The notes beneath the pieces are model-generated. The model was given only the letters and a program-made list of their open reading frames with translations, was not told the DNA's origin and made no database searches. Made by a program: the position numbers and the translations under genes. A DNA stretch of 14,462 bases from JAHITU01 sp043800905 (GTDB taxonomy: Bacteria; Patescibacteriota; Minisyncoccia; Phycocordibacterales; UBA12079): the NCBI GenBank assembly GCA_043800905.1, contig JAZDMO010000006.1:1-14462 (forward strand), given 5' to 3'. Below are positions 7,000 to 12,840 of the stretch, piece by piece. Every line of letters starts with the position of its first letter. Within the stretch, counting starts at the first letter, position 1.

Positions 7000-7158
7000 T
7001 TATTTTTTGGATTTCTCCTTTTCTTTTTCTTCGTAGAACCTTAAAAAGGTCCTACAATTTCCAGTGAGATTCCAGTAGGAATCACAACCGGAAATTTTTT
7101 CACATGATGAACAACACTCGTCCATCAATGAAGAAATATTAACTTCTTTTTCTTCCAT
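7000..7158 (-). CDS. Cys-rich 52-residue protein, cassette 10
   Basis: A short gene supported by the strongest ribosome site in the window: AAAGGAGGTGA, 7 bases before the ATG at 7158. The product starts MEEKEVNISSLMDECCSSCE and has five cysteines (C15, C16, C19, C25, C35), enough for one small zinc or iron-sulfur site, and ends in a charged tail EEKEKEKSKK. No family recognised. It lies 29 bases downstream of a boxA-like motif (7188-7197), as expected for a cassette start. The very good ribosome site, the Cys pattern and the array position together make it a likely real small protein. Confidence 0.65.
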   Translation of the reverse strand: MEEKEVNISSLMDECCSSCEKISGCDSYWNLTGNCRTFLRFYEEKEKEKSKK

Positions 7159-7187
7159 TTAAATCACCTCCTTTCGTCTCGTTAAAT

Positions 7188-7229
7188 TTTAAAGAACTTC
7201 TCTGAATTTACCAATAAATTGATAAATTC
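7188..7229 (-). repeat. Array unit U3: boxA-like and reduced SL2
   Basis: Perfect TTTAAAGAAC at 7188-7197 and a short SL2 (7204-7229, GAATTTA / TAAATTC, with G-U pairs in the minus RNA). No SL1 can be seen. It borders the inverted hicBA pair, whose promoter begins about 16 bases beyond it. Confidence 0.55.
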
Positions 7230-7245
7230 GGAAAAATTATTTTGT

Positions 7246-7273
7246 TTGACTTCCTAATCTGTTTTGATAATAT
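7246..7273 (+). promoter_or_regulatory. Promoter of hicBA
   Basis: TTGACT (7246-7251), 16-base spacer, TAATAT (7268-7273), with an overlapping GATAAT. The expected start of transcription falls at or next to the hicB ATG at 7280, and no Shine-Dalgarno site precedes that ATG, so the mRNA may be leaderless. Confidence 0.5.
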
Positions 7274-7279
7274 TTAAAT

Positions 7280-7528
7280 ATGAATAAAAATTTAAAAAAT
7301 AAAATATTTCCAGTGATTCTTCAGGAAGATGAAACAGGTGGTTATGTTGTAACTAACCCAAGTTTGGATGGTTGCTATAGTCAAGGTGAAACAGTTGAAG
7401 AAGCACTAAAAAACATTAAAGAAGCAACCGAGCTTTGTCTTCTTGATGATGTTAAATCTAAATCTAAAAAGATAAAAACTCCGAATATTAGCTTACATTT
7501 CATAAATCTTCAAAATAATTATGCCTAA
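7280..7528 (+). CDS. hicB: HicB-family antitoxin
   Basis: An 82-residue HicB-like antitoxin with the partly degraded RNase H fold: FPVILQEDETGGYVVTNPSLDGCYSQGETVEEALKNIKEA-type layout, where xGGYVVxxPxLxGCxSxGxTxEEA is the family hallmark. HicB binds HicA and blocks it, and usually represses its own operon. The short tail (KSKSKKIKTPNIS...) has no clear helix-turn-helix or ribbon-helix-helix domain, so DNA binding is uncertain. It overlaps hicA by 8 bases, which implies translational coupling. The order antitoxin-toxin is common. It is one of only two plus-strand genes and sits where a minus-strand cassette gene would be expected. Confidence 0.88.
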   Translation: MNKNLKNKIFPVILQEDETGGYVVTNPSLDGCYSQGETVEEALKNIKEATELCLLDDVKSKSKKIKTPNISLHFINLQNNYA

Positions 7529-7745
7529 ATTACCAATAATCTCTGGTAAAAAGACTATAAAAAAATTAGAAAAAATTGGTTATGTAATCATAAGGAAAAA
7601 AGGTAGTCATGTTAGATTACATCAAAATGGTAATTCTAAAATGAAACCAATTACTATTCCTTTACATAAAAATCTTAAATTTGGTTTGTTAAATCAAATT
7701 ATTAAAGATGCAAATCTTTCTGTTGAAGAATTCATTGAATTGTAA
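7521..7745 (+). CDS. hicA: HicA-family mRNA interferase toxin
   Basis: A 74-residue HicA toxin, a small dsRBD-like fold that cleaves mRNA independently of the ribosome. The N-terminal PIISGKKTIKKLEKIGYVIIRKKGSHVRL contains the family motif with catalytic His30 in KKGSHVRL, followed by the PITIPLHKNLKFGLLNQIIKDANLS segment (HicA signature xxVPxHxxLkxGtLxxIlkxAgls). Full length, so probably active. It ends 2 bases before the boxA-like motif of U4, so the pair fills one cassette slot exactly, in reverse orientation. Confidence 0.92.
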   Translation: MPKLPIISGKKTIKKLEKIGYVIIRKKGSHVRLHQNGNSKMKPITIPLHKNLKFGLLNQIIKDANLSVEEFIEL

Positions 7746-7747
7746 AT

Positions 7748-7830
7748 TTTAAAGAACTACTCAGAAACCTCAATTTAATAAATTAAGATTTCATTTGTAG
7801 GGAGGAACTTGTGAACTACCAAGTTCCTCC
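7748..7830 (-). repeat. Array unit U4: boxA-like, SL2 without insert, SL1
   Basis: boxA-like 7748-7757. SL2 (7757-7800) has arms GAAACCTCAATTT and AAATTAAGATTTC that pair in minus RNA through G-U pairs, loop only 3 bases. SL1 (7801-7830) is GGAGGAACTT / AAGTTCCTCC. It represents the empty form of the units that carry a REP-like insert in SL2. Confidence 0.75.
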
Positions 7831-7874
7831 TAGGCAACCGCTGACTGAACAAAATTGTCAATGATTTTTCTTTC

Positions 7875-8264
7875 TTATCTCTTGAATAGAACACAATCTA
7901 TCAATTCTAACCAAGGGATAAATTTTTCAAACTCCTCTTCGTTGTGGTGTGGGGGAGGGAGTTTACTCCAGTATTCTGTTCCGCCACTATTTGTGGCTAC
8001 ATGCCAATTGTAAAACGGTTTTTTCTTGTGTCGTGGGTCTTTTTCCCACGAAGCTTTTATTCTTCTGGCAATATAGTTGCCAGACATTTCAGGATATTTT
8101 TTTTGGAAGCAACAAAATTCTTCAAAAATTTTTCTTTTTTCTATTTCTTCTTCTTTTGTTCCAATTCTTCCCCCTACTTTGAGTTGGAAAAGCATGGATC
8201 CTACTAACTGGATACACCCATACTCTGTTGGATGTAACCCATACAAATTAGCAGTAAAATACAT
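7875..8264 (-). CDS. Unknown 129-residue protein, cassette 8
   Basis: Not recognised. Soluble, with no signal or membrane segment. It starts MYFTANLYGLHPTEYGC, has a charged helix GTKEEEIEKRKIFEEFCCF (about 35-53), then KKYPEMSGNYIARRIKASW, and an aromatic, Trp-rich end (FYNWHVATNSGGTEYWSKL, PWLELIDCVLF). ATG at 8264 follows an AGGAGG ribosome site 5 bases away. Its leader shares the CCTCTTCAAAC hairpin with the Csx3-like gene. Unlike its neighbours it carries two REP-like palindromes in the leader. Function cannot be inferred. Confidence 0.7.
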   Translation of the reverse strand: MYFTANLYGLHPTEYGCIQLVGSMLFQLKVGGRIGTKEEEIEKRKIFEEFCCFQKKYPEMSGNYIARRIKASWEKDPRHKKKPFYNWHVATNSGGTEYWSKLPPPHHNEEEFEKFIPWLELIDCVLFKR

Positions 8265-8307
8265 AAAAACCTCCTCTTACGTTTTTCTCAAAAAAAAATT
8301 TATTTTA

Positions 8308-8333
8308 CTCCCCAAACCTCATGTTTGAAGAGG
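8308..8333 (-). promoter_or_regulatory. Shared leader hairpin of cassette 8
   Basis: Minus-sense CCUCUUCAAAC-AUGAG-GUUUGGGGAG hairpin followed by an A/T-rich run into the ribosome site. The same hairpin stands before the Csx3-like gene (10999-11025), and a changed but still paired form stands before 13030-13344 (13487-13511). Confidence 0.6.
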
Positions 8334-8408
8334 AACAAAATCACCTTCCTTAACGGTGCGAAGTGGTTTTTTCTATTCAACCACCACTTTAAATCAGATT
8401 ACCAAATC

Positions 8409-8524
8409 TCGTCTCTGCGAGGTAAGATTTTTTGTTTATATCAAACAAAAAATCTAACGAAGCAGTCTAAAACTCTAGATTGCCGCAGAAAGTTTTTGTA
8501 TTAAAAACTTTCTTCGCAATGACG
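8409..8524. repeat. Two adjacent REP-like palindromes, copies 4 and 5
   Basis: Copy 4 (8409-8469): TGCGAGG, then AGATTTTTTGTTTATATC with its inverse, then CGAAGCAGTCT. Copy 5 (8477-8524), in the opposite orientation: AGATTGCCGC, stem GAAAGTTTTT / AAAAACTTTC, TTCGCAATGACG. Both lie in the 300-base leader of cassette 8, which has no gene. Confidence 0.6.
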
Positions 8525-8562
8525 CTATTGTTCTAATCTAAAGCGGTGATTGAATATTAAAT

Positions 8563-8651
8563 TTTAAAGAACTATCTACTACAAAACTTCAATTTAAAAA
8601 ACAAATTAAAGTTTTGATAATAGGGGCAAGATCTTCTATTAAGTCTTGCCC
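8563..8651 (-). repeat. Array unit U5: boxA-like, SL2, SL1
   Basis: boxA-like 8563-8572, a 4-base ATCT insertion, SL2 (CUAUUAUCAAAACUUUAAUU with AAUUGAAGUUUUGUAGUAG, ending at 8623), SL1 (8624-8651, GGGCAAGA / TCTTGCCC). Confidence 0.75.
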
Positions 8652-8798
8652 GAACATGAACATGAATTTTTGAGAGCTTTCAAACTCTGTAAATCTTGAT
8701 AATGGCGTAGCGACTCTGACACGCTCTTTCACCCTTTAACTTCAGTTTGTTTTACGGTTTGATTTCTCTCCCCTCACACAAACATGGGCACCTTTATC

Positions 8799-8933
8799 CT
8801 AACTTGGACAGTTATAAGTCCTCTGACTTACTTCACATTCCGCATCGGCCCTAGGAGTTGTCTCTTCCCCCCGTACCGACTTTGCGCCACTGGTTATCAC
8901 TCTCCTACGCAGATTTGAGAGTTTCTTTTCCAT
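8799..8933 (-). CDS. Possible 44-residue gene, or structured RNA, in cassette 7
   Basis: The 388 bases between U5 and the gene at 9040-9240 have no long frame. The best small frame starts at ATG 8933 and reads MEKKLSNLRRRVITSGAKSV..., ending NCPS at a TAG (8799-8801). Beyond that TAG the frame stays open to 8742 and adds a further Cys (DKGAHVCVRGEK). It has no convincing ribosome site; a small GGGAT/ATCCC hairpin lies just upstream. The base composition is higher in G than in the flanks. It could be a short peptide gene, a gene broken by a nonsense codon, or a non-coding RNA. The 3' flank (8655-8690) shares an AGAGTTTGAAAGCTCT hairpin with the 3' flank of the gene at 13030-13344. Confidence 0.3.
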   Translation of the reverse strand: MEKKLSNLRRRVITSGAKSVRGEETTPRADAECEVSQRTYNCPS

Positions 8934-9039
8934 TCCAGTAGATTGGGATATAAAATCCCTCAGATATTTATAGTCAAACCAGTCTTTTTATTAGACCGAT
9001 GGAATTTTGACTTGGAGAAAAATGATAGTGAGCGGTAAG

Positions 9040-9240
9040 TTATCTTTTAAATTCCACTTTTACTATCATATGGTTAGGGATAAAAATCATCCCTATCTTA
9101 AATTCCTTGTTTTTGTTACTAGAGAAGATGACTCCTCCAGGAACAATCTTTGCATGGGTATAATTTTCCTCCAACTGTTGTTGGAAGTTATTATCCTTTA
9201 CTTCTGATTTTCCTCTTTCTAATTTCTTGAAAAAAAACAT
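9040..9240 (-). CDS. Unknown 66-residue basic protein, cassette 7
   Basis: Not recognised. It starts MFFFKKLERGKSEVKDNNF at ATG 9240, chosen because GAAGGGGGAAAG lies just before it. A TTG start at 9261 would add seven residues that overlap the ribosome site. The second half (KIVPGGVIFSSNKNKEFKI, then GMIFIPNHMIVKVEFKR) reads as beta strands with a conserved-looking PGG turn; it could be a small beta barrel. Slightly basic, no membrane segment. It has a long (235-base) structured leader. Confidence is limited because nothing in the protein is diagnostic. Confidence 0.55.
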   Translation of the reverse strand: MFFFKKLERGKSEVKDNNFQQQLEENYTHAKIVPGGVIFSSNKNKEFKIGMIFIPNHMIVKVEFKR

Positions 9241-9319
9241 CTTTCCCCCTTCTCTCTCCAATCCCTGCCACTGGATACTTCTAAACTGAATTGTTTAGTT
9301 ATATCCTTCCTAGGCTCTA

Positions 9320-9445
9320 ACTTGGTACGGCGGTAACACACGTAATTTATCCAAGTATTTTAAAATTGAAAAGAAATTTAAGTTTTTGGTATTACTACCT
9401 TTCAATTTACTAATTAACAATTAACAAACTAAAAGGTAATAATAC
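9320..9445 (-). promoter_or_regulatory. Structured leader of cassette 7
   Basis: Two hairpins in the minus RNA. One pairs ACUUGG (9351-9356) with CCAAGU (9320-9325) around a UAAAUUACGUGUGUUACC loop region. The other is a 14-base-pair stem, GUAUUAUUACCUUU (9432-9445) with AAAGGUAGUAAUAC (9389-9402), including one U-G pair. The first is also found in the leader of 13030-13344 (13415-13448), with surrounding bases conserved. Confidence 0.55.
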
Positions 9446-9475
9446 TAACTTAATTTATGTCCAAGTTATTTTTAA

Positions 9476-9633
9476 TTTAAAGAACTACCTACTCAGAAAC
9501 CTCAATTAAATTTTCCGTCATTGCGAGATTAGATTTTTTAATAAAAATCTAATCGTGGCAATCTAGAAAATTTAACAAATTAAGATTTCATTTGTAGGGG
9601 CAACCAAAGACTGAACTTTGTCAGTGGTTGCCC
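9476..9633 (-). repeat. Array unit U6: boxA-like, SL2 (with REP-like insert), SL1
   Basis: boxA-like 9476-9485. SL2 arms GAAACCTCAATT and AATTAAGATTTC enclose a REP-like palindrome (9516-9564). SL1 (9598-9633) is GGGCAACCA... with ...TGGTTGCCC. It is nearly identical to U8. Confidence 0.8.
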
Positions 9634-9670
9634 GTGAACTACAGCTTTTGGTTCGTTTTTGCCAGGATCA

Positions 9671-10495
9671 TCAAGGAACCCACATAGTGTATCTTTTCCC
9701 TCCTACTGATATGGAAAATTCATTGAACCCCCCGTCTTCTCTATCATAGCCCCCTCTGAACTTCACACCATCAGAGAAATGATGATGCTGGGTTTCTCCA
9801 TACCCCATCTCTCGAACTTTTTTCATGCAGAGGCTGTAACTTTCGATACCCATTAAGGCCTCTTCCATTTCAGGGTGGTCGGAGAGAAAAAGTTTTTTGA
9901 ATCTTCTTTTCTTTTCTTCCTCCTCTTCTCTCTTCAACACCTCTCTTATTGCATACATAATCTCTGTACAGAGGTTGTTGTTGTTGAGACGGTTAATATC
10001 AACTTCTGGTGGTAAGTTAACCGTTACTTCTTTTTTGATATCAGAGGTGTCCTCTGCTTCTACATCGGACCGATCCTCCTTATATTCCACTCGGATTGCA
10101 GTGGATACGTTTACTGTTGCTGTATTTTCCACTCTCTCAGCATAGGCAAAGTACATTTCTACCCTGAACAAAAATCCGAGAGGTGATTTGTATTCACCTT
10201 TGCCGTCTTCTGTTATTTTCTGGAGGAACTCCTCATTTTTGAGGATACCCTCTACGACATCCTTTCTTTCCTCTGCCAGACTTTTTATAACTCTAGTAAA
10301 GAGGAGTCTTTTTTTTCGACCAACGGCAGGTAACTCTCCTGTTACCTCCACGATCACTTTTTCTCTCTCTCGAGGGATAAATTTGTGATTTTCTCTACGC
10401 CCTAAAACCACAGTGGTTTTAGGGTAACTTTTATATAGATCTCTATTATCCCTTCCTTTGTCGAATTTGATAACGGCGATATTTCCTTTTTCCAC
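9671..10495 (-). CDS. Unknown 274-residue protein, cassette 6
   Basis: Largest gene of the array; no family recognised. GTG start at 10495, chosen for the AAAGGAGGA ribosome site 7 bases upstream. The N-terminal half is beta-rich (GNIAVIKFDKG, TTVVLGRRENHKFIPRERE, KVIVEVTGELP), with repeated charged turns. A middle strand region (NTATVNVSTAIRVEYKEDR) precedes an acidic linker (DVEAEDTSDIKKEV). Then come VNLPPEVDINRLNNNN and a highly charged helix REVLKREEEEEKKRRFKKL (about 186-204). The C-terminus holds a His cluster, GETQHHHFSDGVKF, and a final strand GGKRYTMWVP. Soluble and cytoplasmic. Codon use and base content are close to the host average. Confidence 0.75.
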   Translation of the reverse strand: MEKGNIAVIKFDKGRDNRDLYKSYPKTTVVLGRRENHKFIPREREKVIVEVTGELPAVGRKKRLLFTRVIKSLAEERKDVVEGILKNEEFLQKITEDGKGEYKSPLGFLFRVEMYFAYAERVENTATVNVSTAIRVEYKEDRSDVEAEDTSDIKKEVTVNLPPEVDINRLNNNNLCTEIMYAIREVLKREEEEEKKRRFKKLFLSDHPEMEEALMGIESYSLCMKKVREMGYGETQHHHFSDGVKFRGGYDREDGGFNEFSISVGGKRYTMWVP

Positions 10496-10538
10496 TTTTT
10501 ATCCTCCTTTATATTAGAATTGAAAAGAATTTTTTATT

Positions 10539-10636
10539 TTTTAAGAACTTCTAAAATTTTCTACTACAAAACTTCAAATTCTGAAACTTAAAGTTTTGAT
10601 AATAGGGTGAACTTGCTAGAACTTTGCAAGTTCACC
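10539..10636 (-). repeat. Array unit U7: diverged boxA, SL2, SL1
   Basis: TTTTAAGAAC (10539-10548, one base off the consensus) is followed after 12 bases by SL2 (10561-10605, CUAUUAUCAAAACUUU with AAGUUUUGUAGUAG) and SL1 (10606-10636, GGTGAACTTGC / GCAAGTTCACC). Confidence 0.7.
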
Positions 10637-10655
10637 TTTTGAACTTCGTTGCCCG

Positions 10656-10952
10656 TTAGTGCTGGGCGACGACAACCCGACCGCCACGGCCGTCGTCATA
10701 GACTACCTGACGGAACTTATGAATTACTTGGTGGAAAACCACCAGGTATGCCCACACGGCCATGGGGCCGGTGAGTTCCACGACATCCCGCTGGTCGGCG
10801 GGGGTGGACTCAATCATCGCCATGGCGTTGCGCCCGACGATGTTTGAGGCCTCAACCGGCGCGGTCAGGAGCGTATCACGCCCTCCAACCTCACCAATCT
10901 CACATCCCTCGTACAGCCAGCCATTCTTCAGACTCAAATCTATCTTCAACAT
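10656..10952 (-). CDS. Csx3-like protein (possible cyclic-oligoadenylate nuclease), cassette 5
   Basis: A 98-residue protein whose second half follows the Csx3 pattern: V-x-L-T-G-P (57-63), VWAYLVVFHQVIH (66-78), then VVYDDGRGGRVVVAQH (83-98). Csx3 proteins, as recalled, read ISGRLPVWLYxxLxHxxH, then VAVYDPRLGxAVVVxxH. Candidate metal and catalytic positions are H74, H78, D86/D87, R89 and H98. Csx3 (Crn3) degrades cyclic tetra-adenylate and so damps type III CRISPR signalling; an RNA exonuclease activity has also been described. The ATG at 10952 is chosen for the GAGGAGG site 6 bases upstream; a longer frame to 11054 reads through the conserved leader repeat. The gene is far richer in G+C than its neighbours, suggesting transfer. 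No CRISPR array or other cas gene is visible. Confidence 0.55.
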   Translation of the reverse strand: MLKIDLSLKNGWLYEGCEIGEVGGRDTLLTAPVEASNIVGRNAMAMIESTPADQRDVVELTGPMAVWAYLVVFHQVIHKFRQVVYDDGRGGRVVVAQH

Positions 10953-10960
10953 AACAACCT

Positions 10961-11138
10961 CCTCGTCCCTTTTTATCGGGACTGAAAAAAATTTATTTCC
11001 CCTCCAAACCTCATGTTTGAAGAGGTAAAACTCAACCCTCTCTAATCGAGGCAAAATCGTTAATCATTTAAAATACTAAAAATTTAATATTTTAAATGAT
11101 TAACAATTCTTAAGTTTTAAAAATTTTTAAGAAATGAA
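10961..11138 (-). promoter_or_regulatory. Structured leader of the Csx3-like gene
   Basis: From the boxA side it holds a hairpin GTTAATCATTT / AAATGATTAAC (11059-11104), the segment CCTCGATTAGAGAGG, the CCUCUUCAAAC hairpin (10999-11025), and a GUCCC-GAUAAAAA-GGGAC hairpin that directly touches the GAGGAGG ribosome site. Bases 11026-11138 are duplicated almost exactly at 13512-13625. Confidence 0.65.
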
Positions 11139-11154
11139 AATTTGTTTATTCAAT

Positions 11155-11309
11155 TTTAAAGAACTACTCAGAAACCTCAATTTAAGTTTTCCGTCATTGC
11201 GAGATTAGATTTTTTAATAAAAATCTAATCGTGGCAATCTAGAAAATTAAACAAATTAAGATTTCATTTGTAGGGGCAACCAAAGACTGAACTTTGTCAG
11301 TGGTTGCCC
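11155..11309 (-). repeat. Array unit U8: boxA-like, SL2 (with REP-like insert), SL1
   Basis: boxA-like 11155-11164. SL2 arms GAAACCTCAATTT and AAATTAAGATTTC enclose the REP-like palindrome 11192-11240. SL1 is 11274-11309. It is followed in U8 and U9 alike by TTGAACGATACTAG, which reaches into the 3' end of the upstream gene region. Confidence 0.8.
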
Positions 11310-11359
11310 TTTGAACGATACTAGGTTTTTGAAAAGAACCTAGCGAAACTTTTTGAATT

Positions 11360-12046
11360 TTACAGGACTTCAGCGTCGTCAAGCGCTACGGACGAAACTG
11401 TGTTCCGGCTGTCCCATTCCGACTTGGAGAAATGCTTCTCCTTCATTTTTTCCCCGTCCCAGGTATACATGTATACCTCGTTGGTCCGACGTCCGGACGT
11501 GTGGAAAGCGACCGACTGGCCGACCTCCATTAACGCGATGACTTCAATCGAGGACTCGCAGTTGTTGCCAGCCGAACAGGACTTCAGGACGTTTCCAGTT
11601 GTGCCGTCTTTGACAAGGCTGACACCGCCACGGAAACCTCCGGCGCATCCAACGAAGAGCAGACAACGATTTGTATCGTCGTTGCCGGGGACCACAAGAA
11701 TGGTACCCTTCTCCTTCGTCTTGATGACGCGGAACTGCCCGTCGGGGAGTGTCGGCAGGCCAGTCTTCATGTCGGCAGTCGGTGTCCATGAGGACTCCGG
11801 CTTCTCGGCCTTTTTGGCGGCGTCGTACTTCGCTTTCGCCACCTCGGCCGTGTGCTTGTCGCTCCCGGTGTACAGGACGGTCTTGCCGTAGTCGGCCGTG
11901 ACCGTATACTCCGTTACCGGGGACACATCCTCGACCGGCAAGAACTCCCGATCCCGCTTGTTCCGGCCGTAGATCAGATTGGCCCGGTAGGCCGGAAACG
12001 GTTCAATTCCGAATTCCCACGCGTTCGTCATTATAATATGCTTCAT
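11360..12046 (-). CDS. Unknown 228-residue GC-rich protein, cassette 4
   Basis: Not recognised. I use the ATG at 12046 (MKHIIMTNAWEFGIEPFPAY) because AAAGGAGG lies 7 bases before it, in the loop of a TTGCC/GGCAA hairpin; a start at 12091 would add 15 residues with no ribosome site. The N-terminal part (about 1-85) ends in an Ala/Lys-rich helix HTAEVAKAKYDAAKKAEKP. After a short linker (SSWTPTADMKTGLPTLPDG) comes a beta-rich domain, about 105-228, with Gly and Cys (CLLFVGCAGGFRGGVSLVK, SCSAGNNCESS). It looks soluble. It is the most G+C-rich gene here, with CGG, GGC and GAC codons rare elsewhere in the window, a strong sign of foreign origin. Antisense open frames on the plus strand result from the high G+C and lack ribosome sites. 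A hairpin CTAGG/CCTAG (11321-11343) lies between the stop and SL1. Confidence 0.7.
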   Translation of the reverse strand: MKHIIMTNAWEFGIEPFPAYRANLIYGRNKRDREFLPVEDVSPVTEYTVTADYGKTVLYTGSDKHTAEVAKAKYDAAKKAEKPESSWTPTADMKTGLPTLPDGQFRVIKTKEKGTILVVPGNDDTNRCLLFVGCAGGFRGGVSLVKDGTTGNVLKSCSAGNNCESSIEVIALMEVGQSVAFHTSGRRTNEVYMYTWDGEKMKEKHFSKSEWDSRNTVSSVALDDAEVL

Positions 12047-12164
12047 TTTTTTGCCTCCTTTGGCAATTATCCTTTTTGTCTTACTGAACAACTAAAATGG
12101 TTTTTCACTCATTTACAAACATTTGTATTGAGTTATCAGTTTGACTTAAGGATTCAAAATCAAC

Positions 12165-12296
12165 GAACTACTACAAAACCTCAATTTAAAAAACAAATTA
12201 AAGTTTTGATAATAGGCTGGAGTGAGTATCTTACGATAAACGCTCCAGCGAACTTTGAACTGGCAACCAAAGACTGAACTTTGTCAGTGGTTGCCC
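12165..12296 (-). repeat. Array unit U9: composite unit with two SL1 elements
   Basis: In transcript order: an SL1 of the U6/U8 type (12262-12295), a GTTCAAAGTTC spacer, an SL1 of the U2/U10 type (12216-12249), then SL2 (12168-12215). The boxA position is degenerate (GTTCGTTGAT instead of GTTCTTTAAA). It looks like two units fused with the gene between them lost. Confidence 0.75.
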
Positions 12297-12307
12297 TTTG
12301 AACGATA

Positions 12308-12778
12308 CTAGATTTTTTCCCAAAGATTTTGAATCAGTGAACTGATTCTATCTTTGGCTTCTTCTACCTCACCTCTCTTCTCCTCAGTTGAAGCCCCGGC
12401 CCACTCCGAGTACTCCAGACTTTTTTCCCAACCCTCCAATTTTCTAAAGAGACCAAGGTCGCAATCTAATGTCATCTCCTTTTTCTGGGAGGGGAGGTTC
12501 ATTCTCTCGTTCCAACGGACTTTTAGGGAGGTGACCTCCCATGAGACCCCAAAGCCACCATCTATACCCCGAAGGGTATAGTTGACATACCACCCGAGGG
12601 TCTGCCAAGTCTTGACCTTCAACTCGAGACCTTCGCCTCGAACTTCGATTCGTCGCGGGTAGAAGAATCTAGGGAACCATGATCCTTTGGGGGCTTCCTG
12701 GGCGATCGACTCAATAACAATTTGAACAAAACCTTGGGTTTCCCATATAGGGAAAGGAATACTAACTACCTGTGCCAT
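12308..12778 (-). CDS. Unknown 156-residue Trp-rich protein, cassette 3
   Basis: Not recognised. ATG at 12778 follows TAGGAGG 6 bases upstream. It starts MAQVVSIPFPIWETQGFVQI. The first two thirds are beta-strand-like with many aromatics (RRIEVRGEGLELKVKTW, LGWYVNYTLRG, GGFGVSWEVTSLKVRW), which suggests a beta sandwich or barrel with exposed Trp residues. The last third is helical (EEKRGEVEEAKDRISSLIQ). No signal peptide. The TAG stop lies inside the repeated CTAGTATCGTTCAAAG that leads into SL1, so the 3' repeat supplies the stop codon. Confidence 0.7.
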   Translation of the reverse strand: MAQVVSIPFPIWETQGFVQIVIESIAQEAPKGSWFPRFFYPRRIEVRGEGLELKVKTWQTLGWYVNYTLRGIDGGFGVSWEVTSLKVRWNERMNLPSQKKEMTLDCDLGLFRKLEGWEKSLEYSEWAGASTEEKRGEVEEAKDRISSLIQNLWEKI

Positions 12779-12784
12779 GATAAC

Positions 12785-12838
12785 CTCCTAGAAATTTAAT
12801 CTAGTTTTTGATTTTAGTGTGGCAACTTAACCACACTT
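12785..12838 (-). promoter_or_regulatory. Two leader hairpins of cassette 3
   Basis: Minus-sense GUGUGG-UUAAGUUG-CCACAC, then CUAGA-UUAAAUU-UCUAG, the second running straight into the GGAGG ribosome site. This repeats the pattern of a hairpin touching the ribosome site seen in cassettes 4, 5, 11 and 12. Confidence 0.6.
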
Positions 12839-12840
12839 CT

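Noticed and set aside
10953..11054. Longer N-terminus for the Csx3-like protein (MPRLERVEFYLF...)
   Set aside because: It is a translation of the duplicated, structured leader; the internal ATG at 10952 has the GAGGAGG site.
11400..12277. Plus-strand frames opposite cassette 4 (11400-11891 and 11852-12277)
   Set aside because: They are antisense to a gene with a strong ribosome site, lack ribosome sites themselves, and reflect the scarcity of stops in G+C-rich sequence.
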